Of a stretch of 64,000 nt of DNA, positions 8,570 through 17,735 are shown one piece after another (positions within the stretch are counted from its first letter, which is position 1; the number at the start of each line of letters is the position of its first letter). The position numbers were made by a program, and so were the translations under genes. Origin of the DNA: Chitinivorax sp. B. GTDB taxonomy: Bacteria; Pseudomonadota; Gammaproteobacteria; Burkholderiales; SCOH01. The DNA is taken from assembly GCF_005503445.1 (NCBI RefSeq), contig NZ_SCOH01000001.1:235554-299553 (forward strand), written 5' to 3'. Below the pieces are notes generated by a model. It made no database searches. It had not been told where the DNA came from and saw only the letters and a program-made list of their open reading frames with translations.

Positions 8570-10489
8570 ATGCAGACCACACCGTTTCGTGTGCTGTCCA
8601 TCATTCCACCGATGACACAGCTCAATACCCCGTATCCATCCACGGCCTATCTCACGGGTTTTCTCCGCTCACGTGGGTTTGATGCAGTGCAAGAGGATCT
8701 GGCCCTGGCTTTGGTGCTGAAATTGTTCTCCCGCAGTGGACTGCAGGCAATGCGGGAAGTAATTGTGACGATGCCTGCGCATCTGCGTACGCCACTGGTC
8801 GCGGAATACCTGGAACATGCTGATCGATATGAAGCGACCATTTCCCCAGTGATTGCATTTCTGCAAGGGCGGGACAGTACCCTGGCCTATCGAATCTGCA
8901 GCCGCCATTTCTTGCCAGAAGGGCCGCGTTTTGCCTCTCTGGATGTCTATGTCGACCCGGATGACCCGGAAGGAGGGGATCCACTGGGTTGGGCGTTTGG
9001 TGCGTTGGGTGGGCAGGATCGGGCGCGACATCTGGCTACCCTGTATATGAATGATGTGGCCGATGTGCTGCGTGAAGCAATCGACCCACGTTTTGAGTTT
9101 GTGCGTTATGCCGAATCGCTGGCGCAGGCCCAACCCAGTTTCGACCCATTGGCCGCCGCACTGGCTGCACCACACAATCTGGTCGATGCAACCCTTCATC
9201 GGCTGACGCTGGATGCGATAAAACGACATCAGCCAAAGCTGGTGCTGTTGTCGGTGCCTTTCCCGGGGGCAGTCTATGCTGCGTTGCGTATTGCACAGTC
9301 TATCAAGGGATTCGATCCGGACATTGTAGTTGGGTTGGGTGGCGGGTTTGTGAACACGGAGCTGCGAGAATTACGCGAACCTCGCCTGTTCGATCATATC
9401 GATTATGTCACGCTCGACAGTGGGGAACGCCCCTTGTTGGCGCTGCTGGAACACCTGCAGGGGCAACGTTCACAGCAACGGCTGGTCCGCACATTTGTCC
9501 GCGATATGGATACCGGCCAGGTTCGCTATTTCAACTGGCAAGAGCCAGATATCCCATTTGATGAAATAGGTACGCCAACCTGGGACGGGTTGCCGATCGA
9601 TCGTTATCTGTCGCTGCTGGACATGCTCAACCCCATGCATCGGTTGTGGTCGGATGGACGCTGGAACAAATTGACCGTGGCGCATGGCTGTTACTGGAAA
9701 AAGTGCAGTTTCTGCGATGTGACGCTGGACTACATTTCGCGTTATGAAGCCGCGTCCGCCAGTGTGCTGGTAGATCGCATCGAAGCCATCATTGCCGAAA
9801 CGGGGCAGACCGGTTTCCATTTTGTGGATGAAGCTGCCCCGCCCAAAGCCCTGAAGGCGCTGGCGCAAGAGCTGCTGCGGCGCAATCTGTCGATTTCCTG
9901 GTGGGGCAACATCCGCTTTGAAAAGTCGTTTACGCCCGAACTGTGTCAATTGTTGGCCGACAGTGGCTGTATTGCCGTCACTGGTGGGTTGGAGGTGGCA
10001 TCCGACCGCTTGCTGCAGTTGATGAAAAAAGGCGTCTCGGTCGATCAGGTGGCGCGGGTCACCAGTGCCTTCACCGAAGCCGGCATTCTGGTGCACGCTT
10101 ACCTGATGTACGGTTTCCCGACTCAGACGGTACAGGATACGGTAGATGCATTGGAATATGTGCGGCAGATGTTCGAGGCCGGCTGTATCCAGTCAGGCTT
10201 TTTCCATCGCTTTGTCTGTACCGTGCATTCACCCGTGGGCCAGAATCCGCAAGAATATGGCGTCACCTTGCAACCGTTGCCGGACATTACCTTTGCCAAA
10301 AACGATGTGGGTTTCATCGATCCGACCGGGGTGGATCACGATCGGTTGGGTGTGGCCTTAAACAAGGCGTTGTACAACTTCATGCATGGCATTGGGTTGG
10401 ATCAGGATGTACGCCGCTGGTTCGATGAACGGGTACCCAAGCCACAAGTGCCCAAGCATTTCATTGCACGAGCCCTATCTACCCGGTGA
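8570..10489 (+). CDS. B12-binding-type radical SAM enzyme
   Basis: 639 residues. The N-terminus has the LSIIPPMTQLNTPYPSTAYL layout seen in B12-binding/radical SAM proteins, with a Rossmann-like region to about residue 290. A radical SAM core follows (residues about 360-570), with the cluster Cys in CYWKKCSFCD near residue 378, a CX4CX2C spacing rather than the usual CX3CX2C. Later core motifs include GGLEVASDRLLQLM and YLMYGFPTQT. Such enzymes carry out methyl transfers or other radical reactions on unknown substrates. The start codon lacks a good ribosome binding site. The gene stands alone, opposite pstS, so no pathway can be given. The radical SAM assignment is firm; the B12-binding part is likely. 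Confidence 0.82.
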   Translation: MQTTPFRVLSIIPPMTQLNTPYPSTAYLTGFLRSRGFDAVQEDLALALVLKLFSRSGLQAMREVIVTMPAHLRTPLVAEYLEHADRYEATISPVIAFLQGRDSTLAYRICSRHFLPEGPRFASLDVYVDPDDPEGGDPLGWAFGALGGQDRARHLATLYMNDVADVLREAIDPRFEFVRYAESLAQAQPSFDPLAAALAAPHNLVDATLHRLTLDAIKRHQPKLVLLSVPFPGAVYAALRIAQSIKGFDPDIVVGLGGGFVNTELRELREPRLFDHIDYVTLDSGERPLLALLEHLQGQRSQQRLVRTFVRDMDTGQVRYFNWQEPDIPFDEIGTPTWDGLPIDRYLSLLDMLNPMHRLWSDGRWNKLTVAHGCYWKKCSFCDVTLDYISRYEAASASVLVDRIEAIIAETGQTGFHFVDEAAPPKALKALAQELLRRNLSISWWGNIRFEKSFTPELCQLLADSGCIAVTGGLEVASDRLLQLMKKGVSVDQVARVTSAFTEAGILVHAYLMYGFPTQTVQDTVDALEYVRQMFEAGCIQSGFFHRFVCTVHSPVGQNPQEYGVTLQPLPDITFAKNDVGFIDPTGVDHDRLGVALNKALYNFMHGIGLDQDVRRWFDERVPKPQVPKHFIARALSTR

Positions 10490-10585
10490 GTGGCTGTGCT
10501 GACATGCCACCGGTTAAACGACCCGCATCTGACAGGGCAATTTTCCTTGTTGTGGTTCGCAAGCCAAAGACGGGTTCGAACAGTC

Positions 10586-10640
10586 AGACTGGGCAAGAAA
10601 CCCCCATGTAATGTTTGGTGGTGGGTTTCTTGCTGTCTGA
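10586..10640. terminator. Stem-loop between convergent genes
   Basis: An 11-bp perfect stem (GCAAGAAACCC at 10593-10603 with GGGTTTCTTGC at 10623-10633), extended by CAGAC/GTCTG with a one-base bulge. No strong T tract follows. It lies between the convergent radical SAM and hydrolase genes and may end transcription from either side. Confidence 0.4.
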
Positions 10641-10668
10641 GCAAATCAATATCGTAATTGATCAGTGA

Positions 10669-11280
10669 TCATGCAATGGGTAGTGTGAGGATTGCCGCTG
10701 TCGTCATGACATCGCCAAATGCATCCGCCAGGGTGGCGAGTGTAGCTTGATGCAAGGTTGCATGAGCGACATGCTGAGTATCCTCGATATCGATATTCCG
10801 TGTGGCACTGGCATCGCTTGCGACAATCACCTCATAGCCAAGCAGGTTGGCATCACGGGTGGCACCGGCCACGCAAGCATGGGTCATCAGTCCGGTAATT
10901 ACCAAAGTACGTATGCCTGCGTTTTTCAGCCGGGTTTCGATATCCGTGGTCGGAAAGACACTGACGGATGTCTTTTTCAGTACCGTGTGATGTGGCTTGA
11001 CATGCAATGCCGGGTGAAAACTCACTGTCGGACTGTCTTCTGCAAAGATCGGCGAACCGGCTGGTGTCAGGTGTTGAATCTGGAATACAGGCAGGTTGTG
11101 GTCGTCGGCCCAATCGATCAGTTGGTTGGCGTGCTGTAACACACTGTGGCCATCAGGGATTGGCAAACGTCCACTGTAGTACTCCTTCTGGATATCGATT
11201 ACCAACAGTGCAGTCTGGGCTGAAACGATACGGTTAGGGGGGGTAGCACCGAGGATGGCGCGAAGGGTGGGATGTGACAT
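10669..11280 (-). CDS. Isochorismatase-like cysteine hydrolase
   Basis: A 203-residue hydrolase of the isochorismatase fold. The expected catalytic triad is visible: Asp in LLVIDIQ, Lys in TVLKKT and Cys in GLMTHACVAG. Members hydrolyse isochorismate, nicotinamide, N-carbamoyl or similar compounds. AGGAG lies 8 bases before ATG 11280, and the frame upstream is not protein-like. The gene is divergent from a GlxA-type AraC regulator, a frequent partner of these hydrolases, which suggests substrate-induced control. The substrate is unknown. The MTHACVAGATRDA stretch is typical of the YcaC/EntB-like group. Confidence 0.85.
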   Translation of the reverse strand: MSHPTLRAILGATPPNRIVSAQTALLVIDIQKEYYSGRLPIPDGHSVLQHANQLIDWADDHNLPVFQIQHLTPAGSPIFAEDSPTVSFHPALHVKPHHTVLKKTSVSVFPTTDIETRLKNAGIRTLVITGLMTHACVAGATRDANLLGYEVIVASDASATRNIDIEDTQHVAHATLHQATLATLADAFGDVMTTAAILTLPIA

Positions 11281-11405
11281 GGTGTGGCTCCTGAACGTGA
11301 TCCAACTAAAAGTGGTGTGACATGGCCAATGCACGGAGCGTATTGTCGAATGTTGGAGCCTCAGTTGAAAGTGTCCCAAAAGACAAAAAGTGATAGGATC
11401 GGGCC

Positions 11406-12383
11406 ATGCTGATATCAGACATCAATCAGACAATTGCGGTGGTGGTGTTCCCTGGCATCAGCCCATTTCATCTTTCGGTACCGTGCATGGTGTTTGGAGA
11501 CGATCTGGGCAGACTGGGGGTGCCACGCTATCAATTGCGAGTATGTGCACCGCAGCCGGGCCGTATCCCAACCCTGGCAGGGTTTGATATTGAGGTCTCC
11601 CACGATTTGTCTGCTATACAGGGTGCCGGGACAGTCATTGTGCCGGCGTGGCCTGATCCTGATGTGACCCCACCAGATTCGTTGTTACAGGCATTGCGTG
11701 ATGCTCACACACAGGGCAGTCGGGTGGTTGGCCTATGTCTGGGGGCGTTTGTGTTGGCTGAGGCCGGTTTGCTGGATGGCCTGGTGGCATCGACACATTG
11801 GGCTTGGTGTGGTGATTTTGCCCGGAAGTATCCCAAGGTCAAGTTGGATAGCAAGGCGCTGTATGTGGATGAAGGCCATATTCTGACTTCTGCTGGCACA
11901 GCAGCAGCGATTGATTGTTGTCTACATCTATTGCGGCGGGATTGTGGTGCAGACGTTGCCAATCGCGTTGCCCGACGCATGGTGGTGGCGCCGCACCGCC
12001 ATGGTGGCCAGGCGCAGTACATCGAATACCCGGTACCCATCACAGAAGGCGCAGATACCTTGACTATCGCACTGGATTGGGCGGTATCCAATCTGCACAC
12101 CAGTCTGACGGTGGATTCACTGGCGGATAAGGCTGCCATGAGCCGCCGCAACTTCACCCGCCGCTTCAAGCAGAAGACCGGCACTACGGTCGTTCAATGG
12201 CTACTTAACCAGCGCTTGCGCCAAGCACAATTGCTTCTTGAAACCAGCGATCATTCGGTGGATAGGATTGCTGAACTGACGGGCTTTGGTTCAACGGTAT
12301 CGCTGCGTCAGCATTTCACCCGTACCTTCGTGGTATCGCCTGCGGTGTATCGCAAACAGTTCAAAATCAACTTGGGCAGATGA
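11406..12383 (+). CDS. GlxA-family AraC regulator with DJ-1/PfpI domain
   Basis: A 325-residue regulator. Residues about 10-190 form a DJ-1/PfpI-like amidotransferase fold with the nucleophile-elbow Cys in VVGLCLGAFVLAEAGLLDG, followed by the typical THW and SAGTAAAIDCCLHLL motifs. Residues about 215-320 form an AraC HTH pair, with MSRRNFTRRFKQKTG and a second helix set near VDRIAELTGFGS. GlxA-type proteins often activate adjacent catabolic genes; the divergent isochorismatase-like hydrolase is the obvious candidate. The DJ-1 domain most likely senses a ligand rather than acting as an enzyme. Confidence 0.87.
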   Translation: MLISDINQTIAVVVFPGISPFHLSVPCMVFGDDLGRLGVPRYQLRVCAPQPGRIPTLAGFDIEVSHDLSAIQGAGTVIVPAWPDPDVTPPDSLLQALRDAHTQGSRVVGLCLGAFVLAEAGLLDGLVASTHWAWCGDFARKYPKVKLDSKALYVDEGHILTSAGTAAAIDCCLHLLRRDCGADVANRVARRMVVAPHRHGGQAQYIEYPVPITEGADTLTIALDWAVSNLHTSLTVDSLADKAAMSRRNFTRRFKQKTGTTVVQWLLNQRLRQAQLLLETSDHSVDRIAELTGFGSTVSLRQHFTRTFVVSPAVYRKQFKINLGR

Positions 12384-12451
12384 TGTTGGTAGCACCTTCA
12401 TATCGCGAAAATCGGCTGCCGAGCCAAGGTTGATCACGCGGGGACTGGCCA

Positions 12452-12838
12452 TCAGTTTGTTGATTTTTCAAAAGCCGGTGTAGCCGTGCCTTGGTGAAAA
12501 ATCACTTGCCATTGCTGACCAACCCGTACCCAGATCGAACTTCGCAATGTGTGCCGCTCAAGCGTGCTGTCTGCAGCGAAGTGTGTAGATCGGCAGGTCG
12601 GCAAAGCCGTTTCACCCCCTAGAACCTTCAGCGAAAAATCTTGAGCCCATACAGTCACGGGTAGGTATTCGGCAGCCAGGCTCGCGCAGATGCTTGCTTT
12701 GTCATACGACGTACCGGATCGGCCAAATTCCAGAAAGTCTTGGTGTAACAGCCGGCTGACGTAATCTGCATCACCTTTGAGGGTTGGATCATGAAGCGAT
12801 GTTTCCAGGGCTTGGAGTAACGTCAGTAAGTCCTGCAT
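12452..12838 (-). CDS. DUF4440/NTF2-like protein
   Basis: 128 residues matching the SnoaL/NTF2-like DUF4440 pattern: LHQDFLEFGRSG after an N-terminal helix, then strands ending in SSIWVRVGQQWQVIFHQGT. The Leu-His-x-Asp-Phe-xx-Phe-Gly-xx-Gly segment and the Trp-Gln-Val-xx-His-Gln-Gly-Thr ending are characteristic. The family folds as a cone-shaped alpha-beta barrel and has no single known role; some members bind small ligands. The gene stands alone after the GlxA-type regulator, in the opposite direction. Confidence 0.75.
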   Translation of the reverse strand: MQDLLTLLQALETSLHDPTLKGDADYVSRLLHQDFLEFGRSGTSYDKASICASLAAEYLPVTVWAQDFSLKVLGGETALPTCRSTHFAADSTLERHTLRSSIWVRVGQQWQVIFHQGTATPAFEKSTN

Positions 12839-12943
12839 GGGAACGTCACCTCCATTTGTTTTTGCCGGGCGGTGAGCGGGGTTTGGGTTGTGATACCGAT
12901 GAAATATGTATGGTATTTCATGATGGTTGAGGCCGGGTTCTCA

Positions 12944-13639
12944 TCAATCTTCATCGTGGTAGCTGAGCCAGAAGTCTTTCATCGCATCAAGATAAAAGTC
13001 TTGTTTGCCCATCAGCGTTTTCCAGGTGACGACAGGCTTGGAGGTTGCAAACTCATTTAGTCCAGTGGTGTGTTTCTCTTTGCCAGTCAGGTAATTGATG
13101 CTGCGTTCCGCTCGCTCGCCGGAGTTACGCCTGAATGACCAGCTATCCAGCCCGATTAACCGGAATCGGTTGTGCTGATGACGAAAGCGGAAGGTTTTGT
13201 GGTTGACCTCCCAACTACCGCAGCTTAGCCAGTAATGCATGTCAATGTTCAGTATGCCTCGTTTGATTTCAATGCCACCCTCTGCCAGCGGGTCTTCAAG
13301 ACAAGGGGTTTCCGTATCATGCTCACTGGGCAGAAAGCCATCGATATGTTGTACCTGCTGATAACCAGTGCCGGCCTGGAAAAGTACGACCAGTCTTCGC
13401 GGGTTCAGATTCAGTACAGTGCTGCCAAAGTTGTCATTTCGCTGGCGTTTGGCTGGATTGTTCTCTTGTAGTACCAGTACCGCATCACTGTTGCCGTCCT
13501 GATTCAGATCACCCATGGCACTCGAATGTAATTTCCAGCCAGCGGGTACCCAGCTGTCGAACGTGCTGTTGCGTTGTGTCTGGGCTGTAGCCGATGTGCT
13601 GAACAAGCAGCAGAGCAGGAAAATCGATCGTATTGGCAT
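12944..13639 (-). CDS. Exported protein with FG-GAP-like Ca-binding motif
   Basis: 231 residues with a signal peptide (IRSIFLLCCLFSTSATAQ). The mature protein carries one GDLNQDGNSDAVLVLQ segment, the Asp-x-Asn-x-Asp-Gly pattern of VCBS/FG-GAP repeats, and two Cys residues that could form a disulfide. Related predicted periplasmic proteins with a single such motif are common in proteobacteria but uncharacterised. ATG 13639 gives the signal peptide directly; a start at 13681 would add a non-hydrophobic leader. The gene has no functional neighbours. Its role is unknown. Confidence 0.6.
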   Translation of the reverse strand: MPIRSIFLLCCLFSTSATAQTQRNSTFDSWVPAGWKLHSSAMGDLNQDGNSDAVLVLQENNPAKRQRNDNFGSTVLNLNPRRLVVLFQAGTGYQQVQHIDGFLPSEHDTETPCLEDPLAEGGIEIKRGILNIDMHYWLSCGSWEVNHKTFRFRHQHNRFRLIGLDSWSFRRNSGERAERSINYLTGKEKHTTGLNEFATSKPVVTWKTLMGKQDFYLDAMKDFWLSYHDED

Positions 13640-13848
13640 TAAATGGGTGACGTGGGTTGACGATGACTGGGCGCAGACCATAGCACATCGTCACGGCATC
13701 GTCCGTTGGAACCGACCAATGAGCCTGTTCCATGACTTATTGCTAGTCGGTGTTCGGGGTTAGTGTGCTGCTCTGCTCCTCGTGTATCACGCCTACATTT
13801 TCTCAATGCGCATCAGTTGTTATCCGATTTCAAAAATTGATCGGAATG

Positions 13849-13886
13849 CCGAACGTATCAAACGATGTTTGTTCGGTTTTTCGAAC
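13849..13886. promoter_or_regulatory. Candidate DctD enhancer (overlapping inverted repeats)
   Basis: CCGAAC (13849-13854) is inverted to GTTCGG (13871-13876), and GTTCG (13871-13875) is inverted again to CGAAC (13882-13886). The pair lies about 300-335 bp upstream of the sigma-54 promoter, a range in which DctD-type activators can work by DNA looping. Function is inferred only. Confidence 0.35.
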
Positions 13887-14184
13887 GGGTTGAGGGTGTG
13901 GGTTAAAAACTCTAACAACTTTTCAATGCCTTATCTTTATATTTGCCTTTCGATAAGTTGGCATGGTCTGTGCAATAAACGCCCTTCAATAGGTAAAAAC
14001 CAGAATTCGACATCATCAATTGGAGGCGGTAGCGAGACATGACGGATATTCCCTGTCGAACAGCACCCAGTCAGCATCAGGCTTTGACAGCTATGCAGTG
14101 TCTGGAGACGGAACCCATACACAGTTGATTACCAGTGCTTGAGTTCGGGTAAGTCCCAGGGCGAAAGCAGGCGGAATCGTGCCA

Positions 14185-14201
14185 TTGGCAGCGAGTTTGC
14201 C
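14185..14201 (+). promoter_or_regulatory. Sigma-54 (-24/-12) promoter
   Basis: TTGGCAGCGAGTTTGCC fits the RpoN consensus with GG (14187-14188) and GC (14199-14200) exactly 10 bp apart. It lies about 190 bp before the symporter start. The downstream dctD-type gene encodes a sigma-54 activator with a GAFTGA loop, so the pairing makes sense. Confidence 0.65.
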
Positions 14202-14388
14202 TTGTATTCGTGCTGATATTCCCGAACTTACGTCACGACGGTGGCCGGCCTTTACTTCACTGCTGTGATCAGTGCACTGCCCAAGTCAGATGGAAATCCA
14301 GGTTTCCATCAGGCCCGTAACAACCGATTCATTCGAAAAGGTGACGACCTACCCCCACAGGTCGTCCCTGCGAACAGAGAGACAACTC

Positions 14389-15693
14389 ATGAACATGAAG
14401 AAACTCCCCACCCTCATCGGTATCGCCATGGTGCTTGGCGTGCTGGTCGGCACGCTGGCCCATAACATGGCCCCATCACCTGAGGCGGCTAAAACCATTG
14501 CTGGTTACTTCTCGATCTTTACCGATGTCTTCCTGCGCTTGATCAAAATGATCATTGGCCCCCTGGTTTTTGCGACTCTGGTAGCCGGAATCGCCGGTAT
14601 GGGGGATGGTAAGACCGTTGGCCGGGTTGGCTTGAAGGCCATGGCTTGGTTCATGGCGGCATCCATTGCGTCACTGTTTCTGGGCTTGATCATGGCCAAT
14701 GTGCTGACACCGGGCATGGGAATGAACCTGCCGTTGCCGGATGCACATGCCGCAACCGACCTGAAGACCGGCTCGCTCAATCTGAAGGATTTCATTACCC
14801 ACTTGGTGCCAAAGAGCTTCTTTGAAGCAATGGCCACTAACGAGATCCTGCAGATCGTCATCTTCTCGCTGTTTACTGGTTTTGCGCTTGGCACCATCAA
14901 GGATGGTGTTGGTAAACCGGTTCTGGCTGTAGTGGAAGGCCTAGCTGAACTGATGATGCGTGTTACCAACTATGTCATGCTGTTCGCGCCGGTTGGTGTG
15001 TTTGCGGCGATTGCTTCTGTCATCACCAAGCAAGGCCTGTCGGTACTGACGGTGTATGCCAAGCTGGTCGGCAGTCTGTATCTGTCGTTGGCATTGCTGT
15101 GGGTGATTTTGATTGCCGGTGGTTATTTCTTCCTGCGTGGCGACGTGTTCCGCTTGATCAAAACCATGCGTGCACCGTTGATGATCGGCTTCGCCACAGC
15201 CAGCAGCGAATCTGCCTACCCCAAGGTGATCGAGCAACTGACCCGCTTTGGTGTGAAAGAGCGTATCTCAGGCTTTGTATTGCCACTGGGTTATTCCTTC
15301 AACCTGGATGGCTCGATCATGTATACCTCGTTTGCAGCGCTGTTCGTTGCACAGGTTTACGGTATTGAACTGAGCTTGACTCAGCAAATCACCATGTTGT
15401 TGGTGCTGCTGGTAACCAGTAAAGGGATCGCAGGTGTGCCACGTGCTTCGTTGGTGGTGGTTGCCGCGGTACTGCCTATGTTCGGTTTGCCGGAAGCAGG
15501 CATTTTGTTGATCCTGGGGATTGATCACATCATGGATATGGCCCGGACCGTGACCAATGTACTGGGCAACGCCATTGCGACTACGGTAGTGGCCAAGAGT
15601 GAAGGTGCGATCGGACCGGCTGCTGCCGAAGAAGTCGAGCCGGTTGAGGCCGTTGATCTGCCTGTCCAAACCCCACTGGGCGCACGTGCCTAA
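14389..15693 (+). CDS. Dicarboxylate/amino acid:cation symporter (DAACS)
   Basis: A 434-residue inner-membrane symporter of the GltP/DctA family, the usual length. It shows the reentrant-loop Ser-rich motif TASSESAYPKVIEQL and the substrate/cation motif FNLDGSIMYTSFAALFVAQ. The N-terminus (KKLPTLIGIAMVLGVLVG) and a C-terminal tail rich in Ala and Glu are cytoplasmic. These transporters take up C4-dicarboxylates, glutamate or aspartate with protons or sodium. The following DctB/DctD-type kinase and regulator, and the sigma-54 promoter upstream, argue for C4-dicarboxylate uptake, although glutamate cannot be excluded. I chose ATG 14389; an ATG two codons later is possible. A strong terminator separates it from the kinase gene. 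Confidence 0.88.
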   Translation: MNMKKLPTLIGIAMVLGVLVGTLAHNMAPSPEAAKTIAGYFSIFTDVFLRLIKMIIGPLVFATLVAGIAGMGDGKTVGRVGLKAMAWFMAASIASLFLGLIMANVLTPGMGMNLPLPDAHAATDLKTGSLNLKDFITHLVPKSFFEAMATNEILQIVIFSLFTGFALGTIKDGVGKPVLAVVEGLAELMMRVTNYVMLFAPVGVFAAIASVITKQGLSVLTVYAKLVGSLYLSLALLWVILIAGGYFFLRGDVFRLIKTMRAPLMIGFATASSESAYPKVIEQLTRFGVKERISGFVLPLGYSFNLDGSIMYTSFAALFVAQVYGIELSLTQQITMLLVLLVTSKGIAGVPRASLVVVAAVLPMFGLPEAGILLILGIDHIMDMARTVTNVLGNAIATTVVAKSEGAIGPAAAEEVEPVEAVDLPVQTPLGARA

Positions 15694-15760
15694 GCCGCAT
15701 TACGTCGTCAGCCCCACAGCTGTACCGGTAGTCCCTGTGTGAGTTGGTACAGCCGTCCTG

Positions 15761-15792
15761 CGGCACGCATTCAAACGCGTGCCGTTTTTTTC
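15761..15792 (+). terminator. Rho-independent terminator after symporter
   Basis: A perfect 8-bp stem CGGCACGC/GCGTGCCG with an 8-base loop is followed by TTTTTTT. It ends the symporter transcript before the kinase gene, so dctB-dctD must have its own promoter or depend on readthrough. Confidence 0.85.
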
Positions 15793-15911
15793 CTCTTCCT
15801 GCGTTCTTTGGAATGCGTGTATCTGCTACTCAAACAATCGGCGGCGGGCTTGTGTGGCCTGATCGCTTACGATGTATCATCAATCATTCCCCATCTTATC
15901 TGGTTCAAGGT

Positions 15912-17735
15912 ATGACCCGTTTGCGACGCACCTGGCGTGTACTGGCCGTGCTGCTGGTAATTGCTGGCGCTGGTGCAATCGGCTTTCAGGTCAGTCGTAC
16001 ACTGGCCTATCAGCAGCAGCTGGAACGTAGCCAGATTCAACTGCGTGTGTTCAGTCAGACGATTTCCAGCGAGTTGGCACGTTATGACTATGTACCGCAT
16101 GTATTGACGCTGGATAGCAAGATCACCCAATTGTTGAGCGAGCCGGATCGGCCAACTGCGGTGCAGGCAGCCAATCTGTATCTGTCTGCATTGAATGAGC
16201 GCACTGCTACCCGTGCCATCTACATTCTCGACCGACGTGGCAAGGTGCTGGCGACCAGCAATTGGCAGCGACCAGATAGTTATCTGGGTGAGGATCTCAG
16301 CTATCGGCCTTATTTCCGCGCTGCCATCAAAGGGCAGACCGGCCGGTTTTACGGCGTGGGCACAACACGTAGTGAACCGGGCTATTATTTGTCCGCACCG
16401 TTGGGTAATCGCCTGTCACCAAGTGGGGTGGCGGTAGTCAAAGTCGGCCTGGAGCCGTTGGAAGCCAACTGGCAGGGATTGGATGGTGGAGTGCTGCTGG
16501 CCGATGAAAACAGCGTTGTGATTCTGGCCTCGCAGCCGGGATGGCGACTGCAGACGATGTCTGCAATCCCACCGGCTCGGCGTGCTTATCTTGATCGTAC
16601 CTTGCAATACAATCGTGCGCCCTTGCCGAGTCTGGGGATCGAGCACTTGCAAAGTATTGCTGATGATGCGGAACTGATTCGTATCAAGAAAGGGTCACTG
16701 TTGCTGGCGCAAACGGCCGCATTGCCGGGTACGCCGTGGCGTCTGTACCTGCTGTCTGGTACGGGGCCATTACAGGTGGGCGCCCTCAAAACCGCGGCGC
16801 TGGTGAGTGGTGGTACCGCCCTGATGGTGCTGCTGAGCGTGATCTGGAATACGCGACGACGTATCACGGCTGAACGATTGAAAGCGCGGGTTGCGCTGGA
16901 GCAAGCCAACGCCGAGCTGGAACGCAAAGTCATCGAACGGACTTCTGATCTGTCTGCTGCCAATCGGCAGCTGCAAGCCGAGGTGGCCGAGCGTATCCGT
17001 GCGGAATCCACACTGCGCCGTGCACAGGATGAATTGTTGCAGGCCGGCAAATTGGCTGTGATCGGACAGATGTCCACTGGTATTGCGCATGAATTGAATC
17101 AACCGCTGGCTGCATTGCGCACCTTATCTGGTAATACGTTACGTTTTCTGGCCAGAGGGGATTGGGCTACTGCGCAATCCAATCTGGAGACCATCATTCA
17201 ACTGGTTGAGCGTATGGGTAAGATCTCTGGTGCGCTCAAGTCGTTTGCCCGCAAATCACCCAACCTGATGATGCCTGTTGACGTCAATATTGCACTGGAT
17301 AACGCACTGTTTCTGCTGGATACCCGTATACGGATACTTCCTATCACGATTGAGCGTCATCTACCCGTCAATGCCTGGGTCAAAGGTGACGCAACCCGAT
17401 TGGAACAGGTGCTGGTCAATTTACTGGCCAATGCACTGGATGCCATAGTGGATTTGTCTTCCCCCAGGCTTTGGATCACCGGTACGGCTGAGCATGGTGA
17501 AATTACGCTCAGTGTTCGCGACAATGGACCAGGATTGGCACCAGAGGTTGAAGCCCGTTTGTTCGAGCCATTTTTCACCACTAAGCCGGTTGGACAGGGA
17601 TTGGGTTTGGGGTTGACGCTGTCTATTGGCATTCTGGATGAATTCGGTGGCCGGCTCAGTGCATATAATCATCCGGATGGTGGCGCGTGCTTTACCCTGG
17701 CGCTGCCACAAACTACGAAGGAAACACTGGGATGA
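15912..17735 (+). CDS. dctB: DctB-type C4-dicarboxylate sensor kinase
   Basis: A 607-residue membrane histidine kinase. A transmembrane helix lies at about residues 10-30, a periplasmic sensor of the double-Cache type follows to about residue 290, then a second helix, a coiled coil with ERKVIERTSDLSAANRQL, and the kinase. The phosphorylated His is in GIAHELNQPLAALR, the form typical of DctB/NtrB-like kinases. The ATPase boxes are NLLANALDA, DNGPGLAPE and GLGLGLTLS. The DctB partner overlaps it downstream and a dicarboxylate symporter precedes it. I chose ATG 15912, which follows AAGG closely and places the first helix at the N-terminus; an upstream frame would run through the terminator hairpin. 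Confidence 0.88.
   Translation: MTRLRRTWRVLAVLLVIAGAGAIGFQVSRTLAYQQQLERSQIQLRVFSQTISSELARYDYVPHVLTLDSKITQLLSEPDRPTAVQAANLYLSALNERTATRAIYILDRRGKVLATSNWQRPDSYLGEDLSYRPYFRAAIKGQTGRFYGVGTTRSEPGYYLSAPLGNRLSPSGVAVVKVGLEPLEANWQGLDGGVLLADENSVVILASQPGWRLQTMSAIPPARRAYLDRTLQYNRAPLPSLGIEHLQSIADDAELIRIKKGSLLLAQTAALPGTPWRLYLLSGTGPLQVGALKTAALVSGGTALMVLLSVIWNTRRRITAERLKARVALEQANAELERKVIERTSDLSAANRQLQAEVAERIRAESTLRRAQDELLQAGKLAVIGQMSTGIAHELNQPLAALRTLSGNTLRFLARGDWATAQSNLETIIQLVERMGKISGALKSFARKSPNLMMPVDVNIALDNALFLLDTRIRILPITIERHLPVNAWVKGDATRLEQVLVNLLANALDAIVDLSSPRLWITGTAEHGEITLSVRDNGPGLAPEVEARLFEPFFTTKPVGQGLGLGLTLSIGILDEFGGRLSAYNHPDGGACFTLALPQTTKETLG

Larger units (their letters stand above)
13682..14388. other. 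Long regulatory interval before the dicarboxylate symporter
   Basis: No convincing gene. The interval holds inverted repeats near 13849-13886, a sigma-54 promoter at 14185-14200 and a leader hairpin at 14343-14366 (GACGACCT / AGGTCGTC, 8-base loop). It appears to be the control region of the symporter gene. An 86-residue plus frame at 13782-14042 is not protein-like. Confidence 0.55.

Noticed and set aside
9470..10096. Open 208-codon frame antisense to the radical SAM gene
   Set aside because: Gln/His-rich composition, no start signal and a clear protein-coding gene on the other strand.
13782..14042. 86-codon frame before the symporter promoter
   Set aside because: No ribosome binding site, not protein-like, and it overlaps inverted repeats that better explain the region.
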